Part shown: in pieces, positions 40,627 through 48,679 of the stretch | Layout: every line of letters begins with the position of its first letter | How positions within the stretch are numbered: the stretch's first letter is position 1 | Assembly: GCF_022829465.1 (NCBI RefSeq) | Contig: NZ_JAKSXZ010000108.1 | Location: 62,001 to 126,000 of the forward strand | DNA length: 64,000 nucleotides | Reading direction: 5' to 3' | DNA from: Methylobacterium sp. J-067 | GTDB lineage: Bacteria > Pseudomonadota > Alphaproteobacteria > Rhizobiales > Beijerinckiaceae | Position numbers and translations under genes: made by a program | The notes under the pieces: generated by a model | Told to the model about the DNA's origin: nothing | Seen by the model: only the letters and a program-made list of their open reading frames with translations | Database searches by the model: none

Positions 40627-41401
40627 GCCCGAATCCCCGACGCGACTCCTGATCCTCGGCGGCACCACGGAGGCGACCGCCCTCGCGCGGGCGCTCGCCG
40701 ACGATCCGGCCTTCGCGCCCGTGCTCTCGCTTGCCGGCCGCACCAGCGCGCCGATGGCGAGCCCCGTCCCCATGCGGGTCGGCGGGTTCGGCGGGGCCGA
40801 GGGGCTGGCCCGCTTTCTCCGCGAGGAGGGAATCGCGGCGCTGATCGACGCCACGCATCCCTTCGCCGCGCGGATCTCCGCCAACGCGGCCCGTGCCGCC
40901 GAACTCGCGCAGGTGCCGTTGCTCGCGATCCGCCGCCCGGCCTGGGAGCGGGAGGCGGGTGACGCCTGGATCGAGGTCGATGACATGGCGGCGGCGGCCG
41001 GAGCCCTCGGGCCGGTGCCGCGCGTGGTGTTCCTCACCATCGGCCGGCAGGAGGTGTCCGCCTTCGCCGGGGCGCCTCACCATGCGTATGTCGTGCGCAG
41101 CATCGAGCCGGTGGGCGATGCCCTGCCGGTGCCGCGCCTCACCACCATCGCCGCGCGCGGTCCATTCGACGCCGAGGCCGAAGCGGCGCTGATGCGCGAG
41201 GCCGGCATCGAGGTGGTGGTGAGCAAGAATGCCGGCGGCGCGGCGACCCACGGCAAGATCGTCGCGGCCCGCCGCCTCGGCCTGCCGGTGGTGATGGTGC
41301 GCCGGCCCGCCAAGCCGTACGTCCCGAGCGTGGCGGATGCGGCGGGAGCGCTGGCTTGGCTGCGCGATCACGCCGCCCCCGGCACGCTGCGCAGGGTGTA
41401 G
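40625..41401 (+). CDS. cobK: Precorrin-6A reductase
   Basis: 258 residues. MPESPTRLLILGGTTEATALARAL, IDATHPFAARISANAA, RVVFLTIGRQEVSAFAG, SKNAGGAATHGKIVAARRLGLPVVM: clear CobK/CbiJ. It reduces precorrin-6A with NADPH. The only plus-strand gene in the locus: head-to-head with cobL (start codons overlap in CATG) and tail-to-tail with cobJ (34-base overlap). Any promoter must therefore lie inside cobL, or the gene relies on a site there. Confidence 0.96.
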   Translation: MPESPTRLLILGGTTEATALARALADDPAFAPVLSLAGRTSAPMASPVPMRVGGFGGAEGLARFLREEGIAALIDATHPFAARISANAARAAELAQVPLLAIRRPAWEREAGDAWIEVDDMAAAAGALGPVPRVVFLTIGRQEVSAFAGAPHHAYVVRSIEPVGDALPVPRLTTIAARGPFDAEAEAALMREAGIEVVVSKNAGGAATHGKIVAARRLGLPVVMVRRPAKPYVPSVADAAGALAWLRDHAAPGTLRRV

Positions 41402-42129
41402 ACGAAGGGCGCCTTGCCCTCGCGGGGGATCAGCCGCGTGCCGGAAGCGCCGAGGATCACCATCGTCGCCATGTCGGCGGGGGCGGAGGGCGCCTCGGCG
41501 AGCGTGGTGACGCGGATCGCCTCATCCGGCCGGCTGATGGCGCGGGCGAACATCACCGGGGTTTCCGGCGGGCGGATGCCGGCGGCCAGCTCCAGCGCGG
41601 CGCCGAGCTGCCAAGGGCGCGCGGAGGAGATCGGATTGTAGAGCGCGATCACGAAATCGGCCCGCAGCACCGCCTCCAGCCGCGCGGTCACGACCGGCCA
41701 GGGCTTGAGGTTGTCGGAGAGCGACATCGCGCAGAAATCCCCGCCGAGCGGAGCCCCGAGGCGCGCGGCGGCGGCGAGCATGGCGGTGATGCCGGGCTCG
41801 ACGGTGATCGCGAGGTCGCGCCAGCCGGGCTCGCCGTGCTCCACCGCCTCGAACACCGCCGAGGCCATGGCGAAGACGCCGGGATCGCCCCCCGACACCA
41901 CCGCCACGTGCTGGCCGGCGGCGGCGAGGCTCAGGGCATGGCGGGCGCGGTCGACCTCGACGCGGTTGTCGCTGGCATGGCGCACGAGGCCGTCACGCTC
42001 CGGCACGCGGGCGACGTAGGGAAAGTAGCCGATCAGGTCGGTGGCTGCGTCGAGGGCGCGGCGGGCGGACTCCGTCAGGAGCGACGGGTCGCCGGGACCG
42101 AGCCCGACCACCGTGACGCTGCCGCTCAC
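41368..42129 (-). CDS. cobJ: Precorrin-3B C17-methyltransferase
   Basis: 253 residues from a GTG start at 42129 (VSGSVTVVGLGPGDPSLLTE), with GYFPYVARVP and VVSGGDPGVFAMASAVFE (SAM-binding and substrate motifs of CobJ/CbiH), and IALYNPISSARPWQL. It methylates C17 and contracts the ring. The GTG overlaps the cobI TGA (GTGA). The 3' end overlaps cobK by 34 bases on the opposite strand. Confidence 0.95.
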   Translation of the reverse strand: MSGSVTVVGLGPGDPSLLTESARRALDAATDLIGYFPYVARVPERDGLVRHASDNRVEVDRARHALSLAAAGQHVAVVSGGDPGVFAMASAVFEAVEHGEPGWRDLAITVEPGITAMLAAAARLGAPLGGDFCAMSLSDNLKPWPVVTARLEAVLRADFVIALYNPISSARPWQLGAALELAAGIRPPETPVMFARAISRPDEAIRVTTLAEAPSAPADMATMVILGASGTRLIPREGKAPFVYTLRSVPGAA

Positions 42130-42905
42130 GGCCGGCGGCCTTCGCCCGGCACGAGGACCATGGAAAAGTAGGGCGCCGAATCGTCGGCCTTCACCTCGAG
42201 GGGGATCACCCGCTCGCCGGCCATGGTCCCGCGCTCGACATAGACCGCGCGCGACAGAAGCCCCGCCTCGGTCAGCGCCGCGCGGACCTTCGGCAGGTGC
42301 CGGCCAAGCTTCATCACCACGGCGGCGTCCGTGCCCTTGAGGCGCTCGGTCAGCACCGGCAGCGGCAGGGTCGCAGGCAGGACGGTGAGCACGTCGTCCC
42401 CCCAGGTGATCGGCGTGCCGGCTCGCGTCCAGCAGCCGGACATGCCGGTGACGCCGGGGATGACATCCACGGGGAAGCGGTCCTTCAAGCGCCGCCACAG
42501 GTGCATGAACGAGCCGTAGAAGAAGGGATCGCCTTCCGACAGGATCGCCACGTCGCGGCCGGCATCGAGATGGCCGGCGAGCTTGTCCGACGCCTCGTCG
42601 TAGAAGGTCGCGAGGGCGGAGACGTAGTCCGGGTGCTCCGGGTGAAGCTCGGTCGTGTAGGGGTAGGCCAGCGCCATCTCGCGGGACGGATCGCTGAAGA
42701 TCGCGTCGGCGATGCCGCGCGCGTTGCCGCGCTTCCCCTGCTTGCAGAAATGCACCAGGACCGGCGCCCGCTGCAGGATGCGCAGGGCCTTCACGGTGAG
42801 CAGGTCCGGGTCGCCCGGCCCCATGCCGACGCCGTAGAGCGTGCCGGTTTCGACCGCGCGTGTCACCTCGTCCGTCTCGCCCTCGAAGGGCCTCAGCCCG
42901 TCCAT
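42126..42905 (-). CDS. cobI: Precorrin-2 C20-methyltransferase
   Basis: 259 residues. After a 23-residue N-terminal stretch, LYGVGMGPGDPDLLTVKALRIL and LSEGDPFFYGSFMHLWRRL identify CobI/CbiL; HFCKQGKRGNARGIAD and PGVTGMSGCWTRAG also match. It methylates C20 of precorrin-2 with SAM. Start ATG 42905 coincides with the end of cobH (ATGA). Confidence 0.95.
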   Translation of the reverse strand: MDGLRPFEGETDEVTRAVETGTLYGVGMGPGDPDLLTVKALRILQRAPVLVHFCKQGKRGNARGIADAIFSDPSREMALAYPYTTELHPEHPDYVSALATFYDEASDKLAGHLDAGRDVAILSEGDPFFYGSFMHLWRRLKDRFPVDVIPGVTGMSGCWTRAGTPITWGDDVLTVLPATLPLPVLTERLKGTDAAVVMKLGRHLPKVRAALTEAGLLSRAVYVERGTMAGERVIPLEVKADDSAPYFSMVLVPGEGRRP

Positions 42906-43567
42906 CACTCGACCTCGCTGGCGAGCGCGTTGACGGCCGCCGCCGCCATGGCGCTGCCGCCCCGGCGCCCGTGGACGACGACGAAGGGCACCCGCCCGTC
43001 TCGCGCCAGCGCCTCCTTGGACTCCGCCGCGCCCACGAACCCGACCGGGATTCCGATCACGGCGGCGGGCGGCGCGACGCCCTCGTCCAGCAATTCGAGC
43101 AGGCGGAACAGGGAGGTCGGCGCGTTGCCGACCGCGACGACGCTGCCGGGCAGATGCTCGCGCCACAATTCCATCGCCGCCGCCGAGCGGGTGGTGCCCT
43201 GGCGCTGGGCCATCTCCGGCACACGCGGATCGCGCAGGGTGCAGACGACCCGGTTGTCGGCGGGAAGCCGGGCGCGGGTCACGCCGTCCGCCACCATGTG
43301 GACGTCGCACAGGATCGGCGCGCCGTTGGCGAGCGCCCGCGCGCCGGCCTCGGCGAAGCCGTCTGACATCTCGACGTCGGCGGGCAGGTCGGTCATGCCG
43401 CAGGCGTGGATCATGCGCACGACACAGCGCTCGGCCGCCCCCGACCAGCGGGCGAGGTCGGCCTCGGCGCGGATGATCGCGAAGGACTTCGCGTAGATCG
43501 CGCCGCCATCGCGGACATACTCGTAACGCGACGTGTCGTGCTGCACGGCGGTCGGGCTCGCGCTCAT
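42905..43567 (-). CDS. cobH: Precorrin-8X methylmutase
   Basis: 220 residues. YEYVRDGGAIYAKSFAIIRAEADL, the catalytic histidine region VVRMIHACGMTDL, PILCDVHMVADGV, and GIPVGFVGAAESKEAL are all diagnostic of CobH/CbiC, which moves the C11 methyl to C12 to give hydrogenobyrinic acid. Coupled to cobG upstream (ATGA overlap at 43564-43567) and cobI downstream. Confidence 0.96.
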   Translation of the reverse strand: MSASPTAVQHDTSRYEYVRDGGAIYAKSFAIIRAEADLARWSGAAERCVVRMIHACGMTDLPADVEMSDGFAEAGARALANGAPILCDVHMVADGVTRARLPADNRVVCTLRDPRVPEMAQRQGTTRSAAAMELWREHLPGSVVAVGNAPTSLFRLLELLDEGVAPPAAVIGIPVGFVGAAESKEALARDGRVPFVVVHGRRGGSAMAAAAVNALASEVE

Positions 43568-45033
43568 GCCGGTCTCCGGTTCCTCCCCCCGTCGTTGGTA
43601 GCCGACGCGAAGGCGGCGGCAAGCCCGAGAGTTGCCGCCCTTCCTAACCGCTCCAAAGCCGCCTCGATAGGGACTTGCAGTTGGTGTGAATCGCCGGGCG
43701 CTCCACCGACGATGATGGCGTACGCGCCCTCGTGCCCGACGAGGGTCAGGTCGGCTGGGCCGGGTTTCGCGCAGCCCTTGGCGCAGCCCGAGACATGCGC
43801 CGAGAGGCCCCGCGCCGCGAGGGGGCGAAAGCTCTCCGCAAGGCGGGCGGCGTCGATGAGCGTCGGCGTCGAGCCGGAGGCGCAGGCCGGCGCCCCGGTG
43901 CAGGCGGCCACCGCGCGGCGCGGATCGTCCGCCGCGACGATGAAGTCGGCGGCGAGGGCGGCGAGGCGGATCCGCTTGGGCTGGGAGGGGAGCAGCACCA
44001 CGCCGCGCGAGGGCGACAGGCGGATTTCCGACGCGCCGATATCCTCCGCGACGGCGATCAGCCGCTCGAAGGCGTCGACGGTGCAGCGGCCGAACGGTGC
44101 GTCGAGGGCGACGACGGGCCGGCCGTGATGGGTGGAGAGGCCTGGCGCCGGAACCGCCACCGTCATTGCGAGCGGAGCGAAGCAATCCAGCGGCGCCACG
44201 TTCGGAGTGTCTGGCCGAGAGTTCGGCGGTTCTTGTACCCTCGACCTCATCCTGAGGTGCCGGAGCGCAGCGGAGGCCTCGAAGGAGGGCTCCAGCGATC
44301 GCGGAGCTGTCTGGAGCCCTCCTTCGAGGCCGCTGCGCGGCACCTCAGGATGAGGGGGAGTGAGGGGAGAACTCGGCTTTTCGCCCAGACTCCGAGACGT
44401 CGCGCTGCCCTGGATTGCTTCGCTTCGCTCGCAATGACGGAGAGCGTCCAGATTCACATCCCTCATCCGCCGTTGGCCCGTCGCGGCGAAGGCGGTGAGC
44501 AGGGCGGCGATGGCGGAGGGAGCGTCCGCCACATCGCATTCCCATGCGGAAGTCGTCGCGACGATGGTGACCCGATCCGCCGACAGCGGCATGACGGACA
44601 GGTCCGCTTCGGCCATCGCCATGCCGACCGCGACCAGCGTCTTCGGCGGCAGGCCCGGCACGCCGCGCCCGGCCTCCTCAATGGCCTTCGCCAGCGCGGA
44701 AATGCCGTCCCCGGCGAGGGGGCTTGTCAGGGTCAGGCGCTGCGGGCCGCCATCCCGGCGGGTATCCCCGAGGCCGACACTCTCGAGCAGGGCGGCGAGC
44801 GGCACGGTGGTCGCCTCGGTGACGCCCCGGATCTGAAGGTTCGCCCGCGCCGTCAGGTCGAGATGGCCGTTGCCGAAGCGGCGCGCGCCCTCGGCCACGG
44901 CACGGGCTTGCGCCAAGCTCAGCACGCCCAGCGGCGGGTGGATGCGCGCGAGGAGCCCATCGCCGGTTGGCATCGGCCGGCTGAGACCGGGGCACCAGCC
45001 ACGGCGGGCGGAATCGGGCAGGGCGCGGGTCAT
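43564..45033 (-). CDS. cobG: Precorrin-3B synthase with an in-frame palindromic repeat insertion
   Basis: 489 residues. N-terminal half-repeat (GLLARIHPPLGVLSLAQARA, then GHLDLTARANLQIRGV) and a C-terminal iron-sulfur region with CTGAPACASG and VSGCAKGCAKPGPADL, as in sulfite/nitrite-reductase-like CobG, which uses O2 to hydroxylate C20 and form the gamma-lactone. About residues 199-291 are not CobG: they are encoded by a nested palindromic repeat (44161-44439, 279 bases), giving RHCERSEAIQ at one end and LDCFAPLAMT at the other. Without it the protein would be 396 residues, a normal size. The cofactor cysteines lie after the insert and are intact, so activity could be retained. The insert sits between N- and C-terminal domains, likely a loop. 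Confidence 0.93.
   Translation of the reverse strand: MTRALPDSARRGWCPGLSRPMPTGDGLLARIHPPLGVLSLAQARAVAEGARRFGNGHLDLTARANLQIRGVTEATTVPLAALLESVGLGDTRRDGGPQRLTLTSPLAGDGISALAKAIEEAGRGVPGLPPKTLVAVGMAMAEADLSVMPLSADRVTIVATTSAWECDVADAPSAIAALLTAFAATGQRRMRDVNLDALRHCERSEAIQGSATSRSLGEKPSSPLTPPHPEVPRSGLEGGLQTAPRSLEPSFEASAALRHLRMRSRVQEPPNSRPDTPNVAPLDCFAPLAMTVAVPAPGLSTHHGRPVVALDAPFGRCTVDAFERLIAVAEDIGASEIRLSPSRGVVLLPSQPKRIRLAALAADFIVAADDPRRAVAACTGAPACASGSTPTLIDAARLAESFRPLAARGLSAHVSGCAKGCAKPGPADLTLVGHEGAYAIIVGGAPGDSHQLQVPIEAALERLGRAATLGLAAAFASATNDGGRNRRPA
44161..44439. repeat. Palindromic repeat element inside cobG (outer arms)
   Basis: The outer arms, 44161-44190 and 44410-44439, are 30 bases each and are reverse complements at 29 of 30 positions (one mismatch: GAGCGGAGC in the left arm against GCTTCGCTC in the right). 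They contain the motif AGCGAAGCAATCC and its complement. The span is 279 bases, a multiple of three, and open throughout in the cobG frame. Closely similar arms occur in cobN at 47972-48063. Elements encoding CERSEAIQ-type peptides are a known class of dispersed intragenic repeats in bacteria. Confidence 0.93.
44245..44355. repeat. Second inverted repeat nested inside the cobG element
   Basis: Arms 44245-44295 and 44311-44355 are reverse complements apart from small deletions (51 against 45 bases), starting CCTCATCCTGAGGTGCCG on the left and ending with CACCTCAGGATGAGG on the right, around a 15-base loop. The sequence is unrelated to the outer arms, so this looks like one repeat family inserted in another. 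Confidence 0.9.
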
Positions 45034-48000
45034 CCGGCCACCTCGCCGAGCAGCGCGTCGGCGGGGAGCGCGTTGCGGCGGCTCGTCCAGAGGCCCCGGT
45101 CGCGCGCCTCGTCGAAGCGGTCAAGGATCGCCCGCGTGGCGGCGGGGTTGGCGGCGCGCAGGCGCTCGAACACGTCAGGATCGGCGATCCAGGCGGAATA
45201 CAGCGCCTCGAACCCGGCGTCTGTCACGGCATCGCTGCCGGCAGCCAGGACGAACACCGCGTCGAGCCCCTGCGCCAGTTCCTGCGCGCCGCGATAGCCG
45301 TGGCGAAGCTGCGCCGCGATCCAGCGGGGATCGGCGAGGCGGCCACGGATCAGACGGGCGGAATCCTCCCGCGCGGTGCGGGCCTTCGGGCGCTCGGGCT
45401 CTGACACGTCGAGGCTGTAGAGGGCCGGCTTGGCGCCGCTGAGCGTCGCGGCGGCAGCGAACCCGCCCATCGCATCGACGGCGGCGTCCCCGTCGAACAG
45501 GTCGCGCTCGGCCACGTCGAAGGCGTGCGCATAGGCATCCGCCTGCGCCACCCGCCGGCCGAAGCCCGCATCCGGCCCCTCGCGGTCGCCATAGGCGTAG
45601 CCACTGGCGGCGAGGTAGGCCCGGCCGATGGCGTCGCGCTCCTGCCAATCGCCGTCGAGGGCGAGGGCGGCGGCGCCCGCGCCGTAGCGGCCCGGCGCGG
45701 CGCCATAGACGCGCGCGCCGGCCTCGCCCCGGCGGGCGGCAGCGGCGAGGGGATTGTCCTCCTCGTCCTCGTCGCGCGCGGCGACGGCGCGCACCGCCCG
45801 ATCGAGAAGGGCGAGCGTATCCGGGAAGGTGTCGCGGAAGGCGCCGGAAACGCGCATCGTCACGTCGATCCGGGGGCGGTCGAGCACGGCGAGCGGCAAC
45901 ACCTCGAAGCCGGTGACGCGGGTGCTGGCATGGTCCCAGACCGGCCGCACGCCCATCAGCGACAGGGCGTGCGCCACGTCCTCGCCCCCGGTGCGCAGGG
46001 TCGGCGAGGCCCAGAGGTCCATGACGATCCGCGCCGGATAGGCGCCTTCGTCCTGCAGGTAGCGCGTCACCACCGCCTGCGCTGCCTTCTCGCCGAGCAG
46101 CGTTGCCGCCCGGCTCGGGATGGCGCGCGGGTCGAGGGTGGTGAGGTTGCGCCCGGTCGGCATCACGTCGAGCCGCCCGCGCGAGGGCGAACCCGCCGGG
46201 CCGGGGGGCACGAAGCGCCCGGCGAGAGCGGCGAGCAGGCCGGCGCGCTCGCCCGCCGCGCAGGAGCGGATGGGCTCCGGCGCGTCGTCCGGGGCGCGGC
46301 CGAAGATGTGCAGCTCGTCCCGGAAGGAGGTTTCGCCGAGATCGCAGAGATGGGCATCGAGGGCGGTCAGCGCCTCCTCCATCGGCGCGCCCTCCGGGAT
46401 GCCGGCGCCGGCCAGGAGGCCATGGCCCTCGGCTTCCTCCAGGATGGCGGCGGCCAGCAGCTTGGCCCGGCGCGGGTCGAGGACCGTGGCGGCGGAATAT
46501 TCCTCCACCAGTTCGCGCAGGCGGGCCGTCTCCGGCGGCAGGCCGGCTCGGGCGACGGTCGGGGTCAGGTGGCCGAGCGCGATGCCGCCGAGGCGCCGCT
46601 TCACCGGAGCCGCCTCGCCGGGATCGTCCACGACGAAGGGATAGACCACCGGCAGCGCCCCGACGCAGAGGGAGGGCCAGCACAGGGGCGAGAGCGCCAC
46701 GGCCTTGCCCGGCAGCCATTCGGTGGTGCCGTGGGTGCCGAGTTGGACCAGGACGTCGAAGTGGCGACGCAGGCCGAGATGGAACGCGAGGTAGGCGTGC
46801 GTCGGCACCCGGTCGGGGTCGTGGTAGCCGGCCTTGCGGTCGGCATCGCGGCCCCGGTCGGGCTGGAGGAACAAGGCGCAGGCGGTCCACGGGCTGTCCC
46901 TCTCCCCGTCCTGCGGGGAGAGGCCTTCATGGACCTCGTCGTCCACGAAGGAAGCGGAGGCGGAGCCGGAGCGGCGGTGAGGGGGCTGCCCGGGTGAGGC
47001 TCCCTCGGCCGCCCCCCTCACCGTCGGCTGCCGCCGCGCTTCGGCGACGACGGGGTCGCCGAAGCCCTCTCCCCGCAGGACGGGGAGAGGGGATGCACGC
47101 CCCCGCACGCAGCGGAAGCGGAACGCCCCGTCGCGGCAGAGCGGGTCGGCCTCCGGGTCGCCCCAGCTTTCGGAGAGAGCGGTGCGGGCGCCTTCCGGCA
47201 GCGTGGCTAGCCACGCGGCGTAATCGGCGAGGGGGACCGCGAAGGTCGCCTCCCCCTCGGTGAGCCCCGTCATCACATCGTCCGGCAGCGGCGCGGCGGG
47301 ATAGCCCGCCTCCTCGAGGTCGGCGAAGAGGGCGCGGGCGCTCTCCGGCGTGTCGAGCCCTACCGCGAACCCGGCCCGTCCGCCCCGTGCGGGATAATCG
47401 GACATCACCACCGCCACCCGCCGTTCGGCCGGGGGCAGGGCGGCGAGGCGCAGCCAGCCGCGCGCCCGCTCCGCGAGGGCCGCGATGCCCTCCGCATGCG
47501 GCACGAGGCGACGCTCGGAGAAACCCACGGCCTCCGGGGCTTCTTCCTTGAACGCGATGGGGAAGCCCGAGAGCCGCCCGTCGAATTCCGGCAGGGCGAT
47601 CTGCATGGCGAGGTCGGAGGCGCCGAGCCCACGCGACGAGGCCTCCCAGGCCGCGCGGGGCGAGCCGACCGTGAAGGCCTGCAACACGGGGCATCCCGCC
47701 CGGTCGAGGACGAAGCCGGCATCGTCCCGCGCCGAGAAGGCCGTGGCCGCGATCACGATGTCCGGTCGTTGCGCGGCGAGGGCCGTTTTGACGGCGGCGA
47801 CGGCCTCCGGGTCCTTGAGGCTCGAAACCGCCAGCGTCAGCACGCCGATCCCGCGCTCTTGGAGGGCGAGCGCCAGGGCCTCGAACGGCGCGGTGTCGCC
47901 GCCGAGAACGGCCGAGCGGTAGACGAGGAGGAGGGCCAGCGGAGGCTCGTCCCGGCCCAATCCACTCAAGCCGTCATTGCGAGCGAAGCGAAGCAATCCA

Positions 48001-48665
48001 GGGCGGCGGGCCGCTTCAGGATAGGGTGCTTCCCTGGATTGCTTCGCTTCGCTCGCAATCACGGTGGGCAACGGCACGGCACTCCGGCCTGCCGCAAGAG
48101 CCGTGTCTACCGCCACCGGCCCGCAGCCGGGGCACCATGCGAACCCCCTCGGCAGCGGCTGGGGCGGGTCCACCGGGCCGCCGCCGTCGAGATGGGCCGC
48201 GAGGCGGCGGAACAGGCGGCGCAGGTTCTCGGGGCCGCCGGCGCGGAAGTAGCCGTCCAGGTCCTCGGCCAGCGCGGCGTCGGTGCTGAAGGCGGCGAGG
48301 CGCGGGTCGGGCCGGTCGTCGCCGGGGAGCACGGCGAGCACCACGCCATGTGCCCGCGCGGCGTCGGCGCAGCGTTCGACGCCGTAGCGCCAGTAATCGA
48401 GCCCGCCCAGGCAGCGGATCACCACCGCGCGGGCGCGGGCGATGACCTTCTCCACGTAAAGATCGACGGAGAGCGGATGCCGCAGCTTGGCGAGCTTGGC
48501 GAGCCGCAGCGACGGCAGATCCGGCGCGGAGGCATGCGCGCGCGCGAGGCCGGCGAGGTCGCTGTCCGTGAAGGACAGGATCACGAGGTCGCCCGGCTCC
48601 TGGCCGAGATCGATCGCCGCCTCACCCTCGTCGAGGGAGACCGTATCGACGCGCAGGAGGTGCAT
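45030..48665 (-). CDS. cobN: Cobaltochelatase subunit CobN with two in-frame repeat insertions
   Basis: 1,211 residues. Large CobN/ChlH-type subunit: MHLLRVDTVSLDEGEAAIDL, FAWCPGCGPVAVDTALAAG, LLVYRSAVLGGDTAPFEAL, LQPDRGRDADRKAGYHDPDRVPTHAYLAF, ATVLDPRRAKLLAAAILEEA and the conserved C-terminal region (GDWQERDAIGRAYLAASGYAY). With CobS and CobT (not in the window) it inserts cobalt into hydrogenobyrinate a,c-diamide using ATP. Residues about 201-232 (TVIASEAKQS to LLRFARND) and about 525-590 come from palindromic repeats and are foreign to the family. Start ATG 48665; the stop overlaps the cobG start. Confidence 0.95.
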   Translation of the reverse strand: MHLLRVDTVSLDEGEAAIDLGQEPGDLVILSFTDSDLAGLARAHASAPDLPSLRLAKLAKLRHPLSVDLYVEKVIARARAVVIRCLGGLDYWRYGVERCADAARAHGVVLAVLPGDDRPDPRLAAFSTDAALAEDLDGYFRAGGPENLRRLFRRLAAHLDGGGPVDPPQPLPRGFAWCPGCGPVAVDTALAAGRSAVPLPTVIASEAKQSREAPYPEAARRPGLLRFARNDGLSGLGRDEPPLALLLVYRSAVLGGDTAPFEALALALQERGIGVLTLAVSSLKDPEAVAAVKTALAAQRPDIVIAATAFSARDDAGFVLDRAGCPVLQAFTVGSPRAAWEASSRGLGASDLAMQIALPEFDGRLSGFPIAFKEEAPEAVGFSERRLVPHAEGIAALAERARGWLRLAALPPAERRVAVVMSDYPARGGRAGFAVGLDTPESARALFADLEEAGYPAAPLPDDVMTGLTEGEATFAVPLADYAAWLATLPEGARTALSESWGDPEADPLCRDGAFRFRCVRGRASPLPVLRGEGFGDPVVAEARRQPTVRGAAEGASPGQPPHRRSGSASASFVDDEVHEGLSPQDGERDSPWTACALFLQPDRGRDADRKAGYHDPDRVPTHAYLAFHLGLRRHFDVLVQLGTHGTTEWLPGKAVALSPLCWPSLCVGALPVVYPFVVDDPGEAAPVKRRLGGIALGHLTPTVARAGLPPETARLRELVEEYSAATVLDPRRAKLLAAAILEEAEGHGLLAGAGIPEGAPMEEALTALDAHLCDLGETSFRDELHIFGRAPDDAPEPIRSCAAGERAGLLAALAGRFVPPGPAGSPSRGRLDVMPTGRNLTTLDPRAIPSRAATLLGEKAAQAVVTRYLQDEGAYPARIVMDLWASPTLRTGGEDVAHALSLMGVRPVWDHASTRVTGFEVLPLAVLDRPRIDVTMRVSGAFRDTFPDTLALLDRAVRAVAARDEDEEDNPLAAAARRGEAGARVYGAAPGRYGAGAAALALDGDWQERDAIGRAYLAASGYAYGDREGPDAGFGRRVAQADAYAHAFDVAERDLFDGDAAVDAMGGFAAAATLSGAKPALYSLDVSEPERPKARTAREDSARLIRGRLADPRWIAAQLRHGYRGAQELAQGLDAVFVLAAGSDAVTDAGFEALYSAWIADPDVFERLRAANPAATRAILDRFDEARDRGLWTSRRNALPADALLGEVAG
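46898..47091. repeat. Palindromic repeat element inside cobN (second family)
   Basis: Outer arms 46898-46923 and 47066-47091 are perfect 26-base reverse complements (core CTCTCCCCGTCCTGCGGGG). Within, CGGTGAGGGGGC (46975-46986) and GCCCCCCTCACCG (47011-47023) form an inner pair with one extra base. About 194 bases, translated as cobN residues about 525-590, without stops. Confidence 0.9.
47972..48063. repeat. Palindromic repeat element inside cobN (same family as in cobG)
   Basis: Arms 47972-48001 and 48034-48063, 30 bases each, reverse complements at 29 of 30 positions, separated by a 32-base spacer. The arms match those of the cobG element almost base for base, but cobN reads them in another frame (VIASEAKQS and LLRFARND rather than CERSEAIQ and LDCFAPLAMT). 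The element has no inner repeat. Confidence 0.93.
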
Positions 48666-48679
48666 CGCGCCTCCTCGGC

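Noticed and set aside
44161..44439. Disrupted cobG pseudogene
   Set aside because: The reading frame is continuous, the insert is a multiple of three, and all FeS cysteines are present.
46898..48063. CRISPR or tandem repeat array in cobN
   Set aside because: The two elements are different families, are inverted repeats rather than direct repeats, and lack regular spacers.
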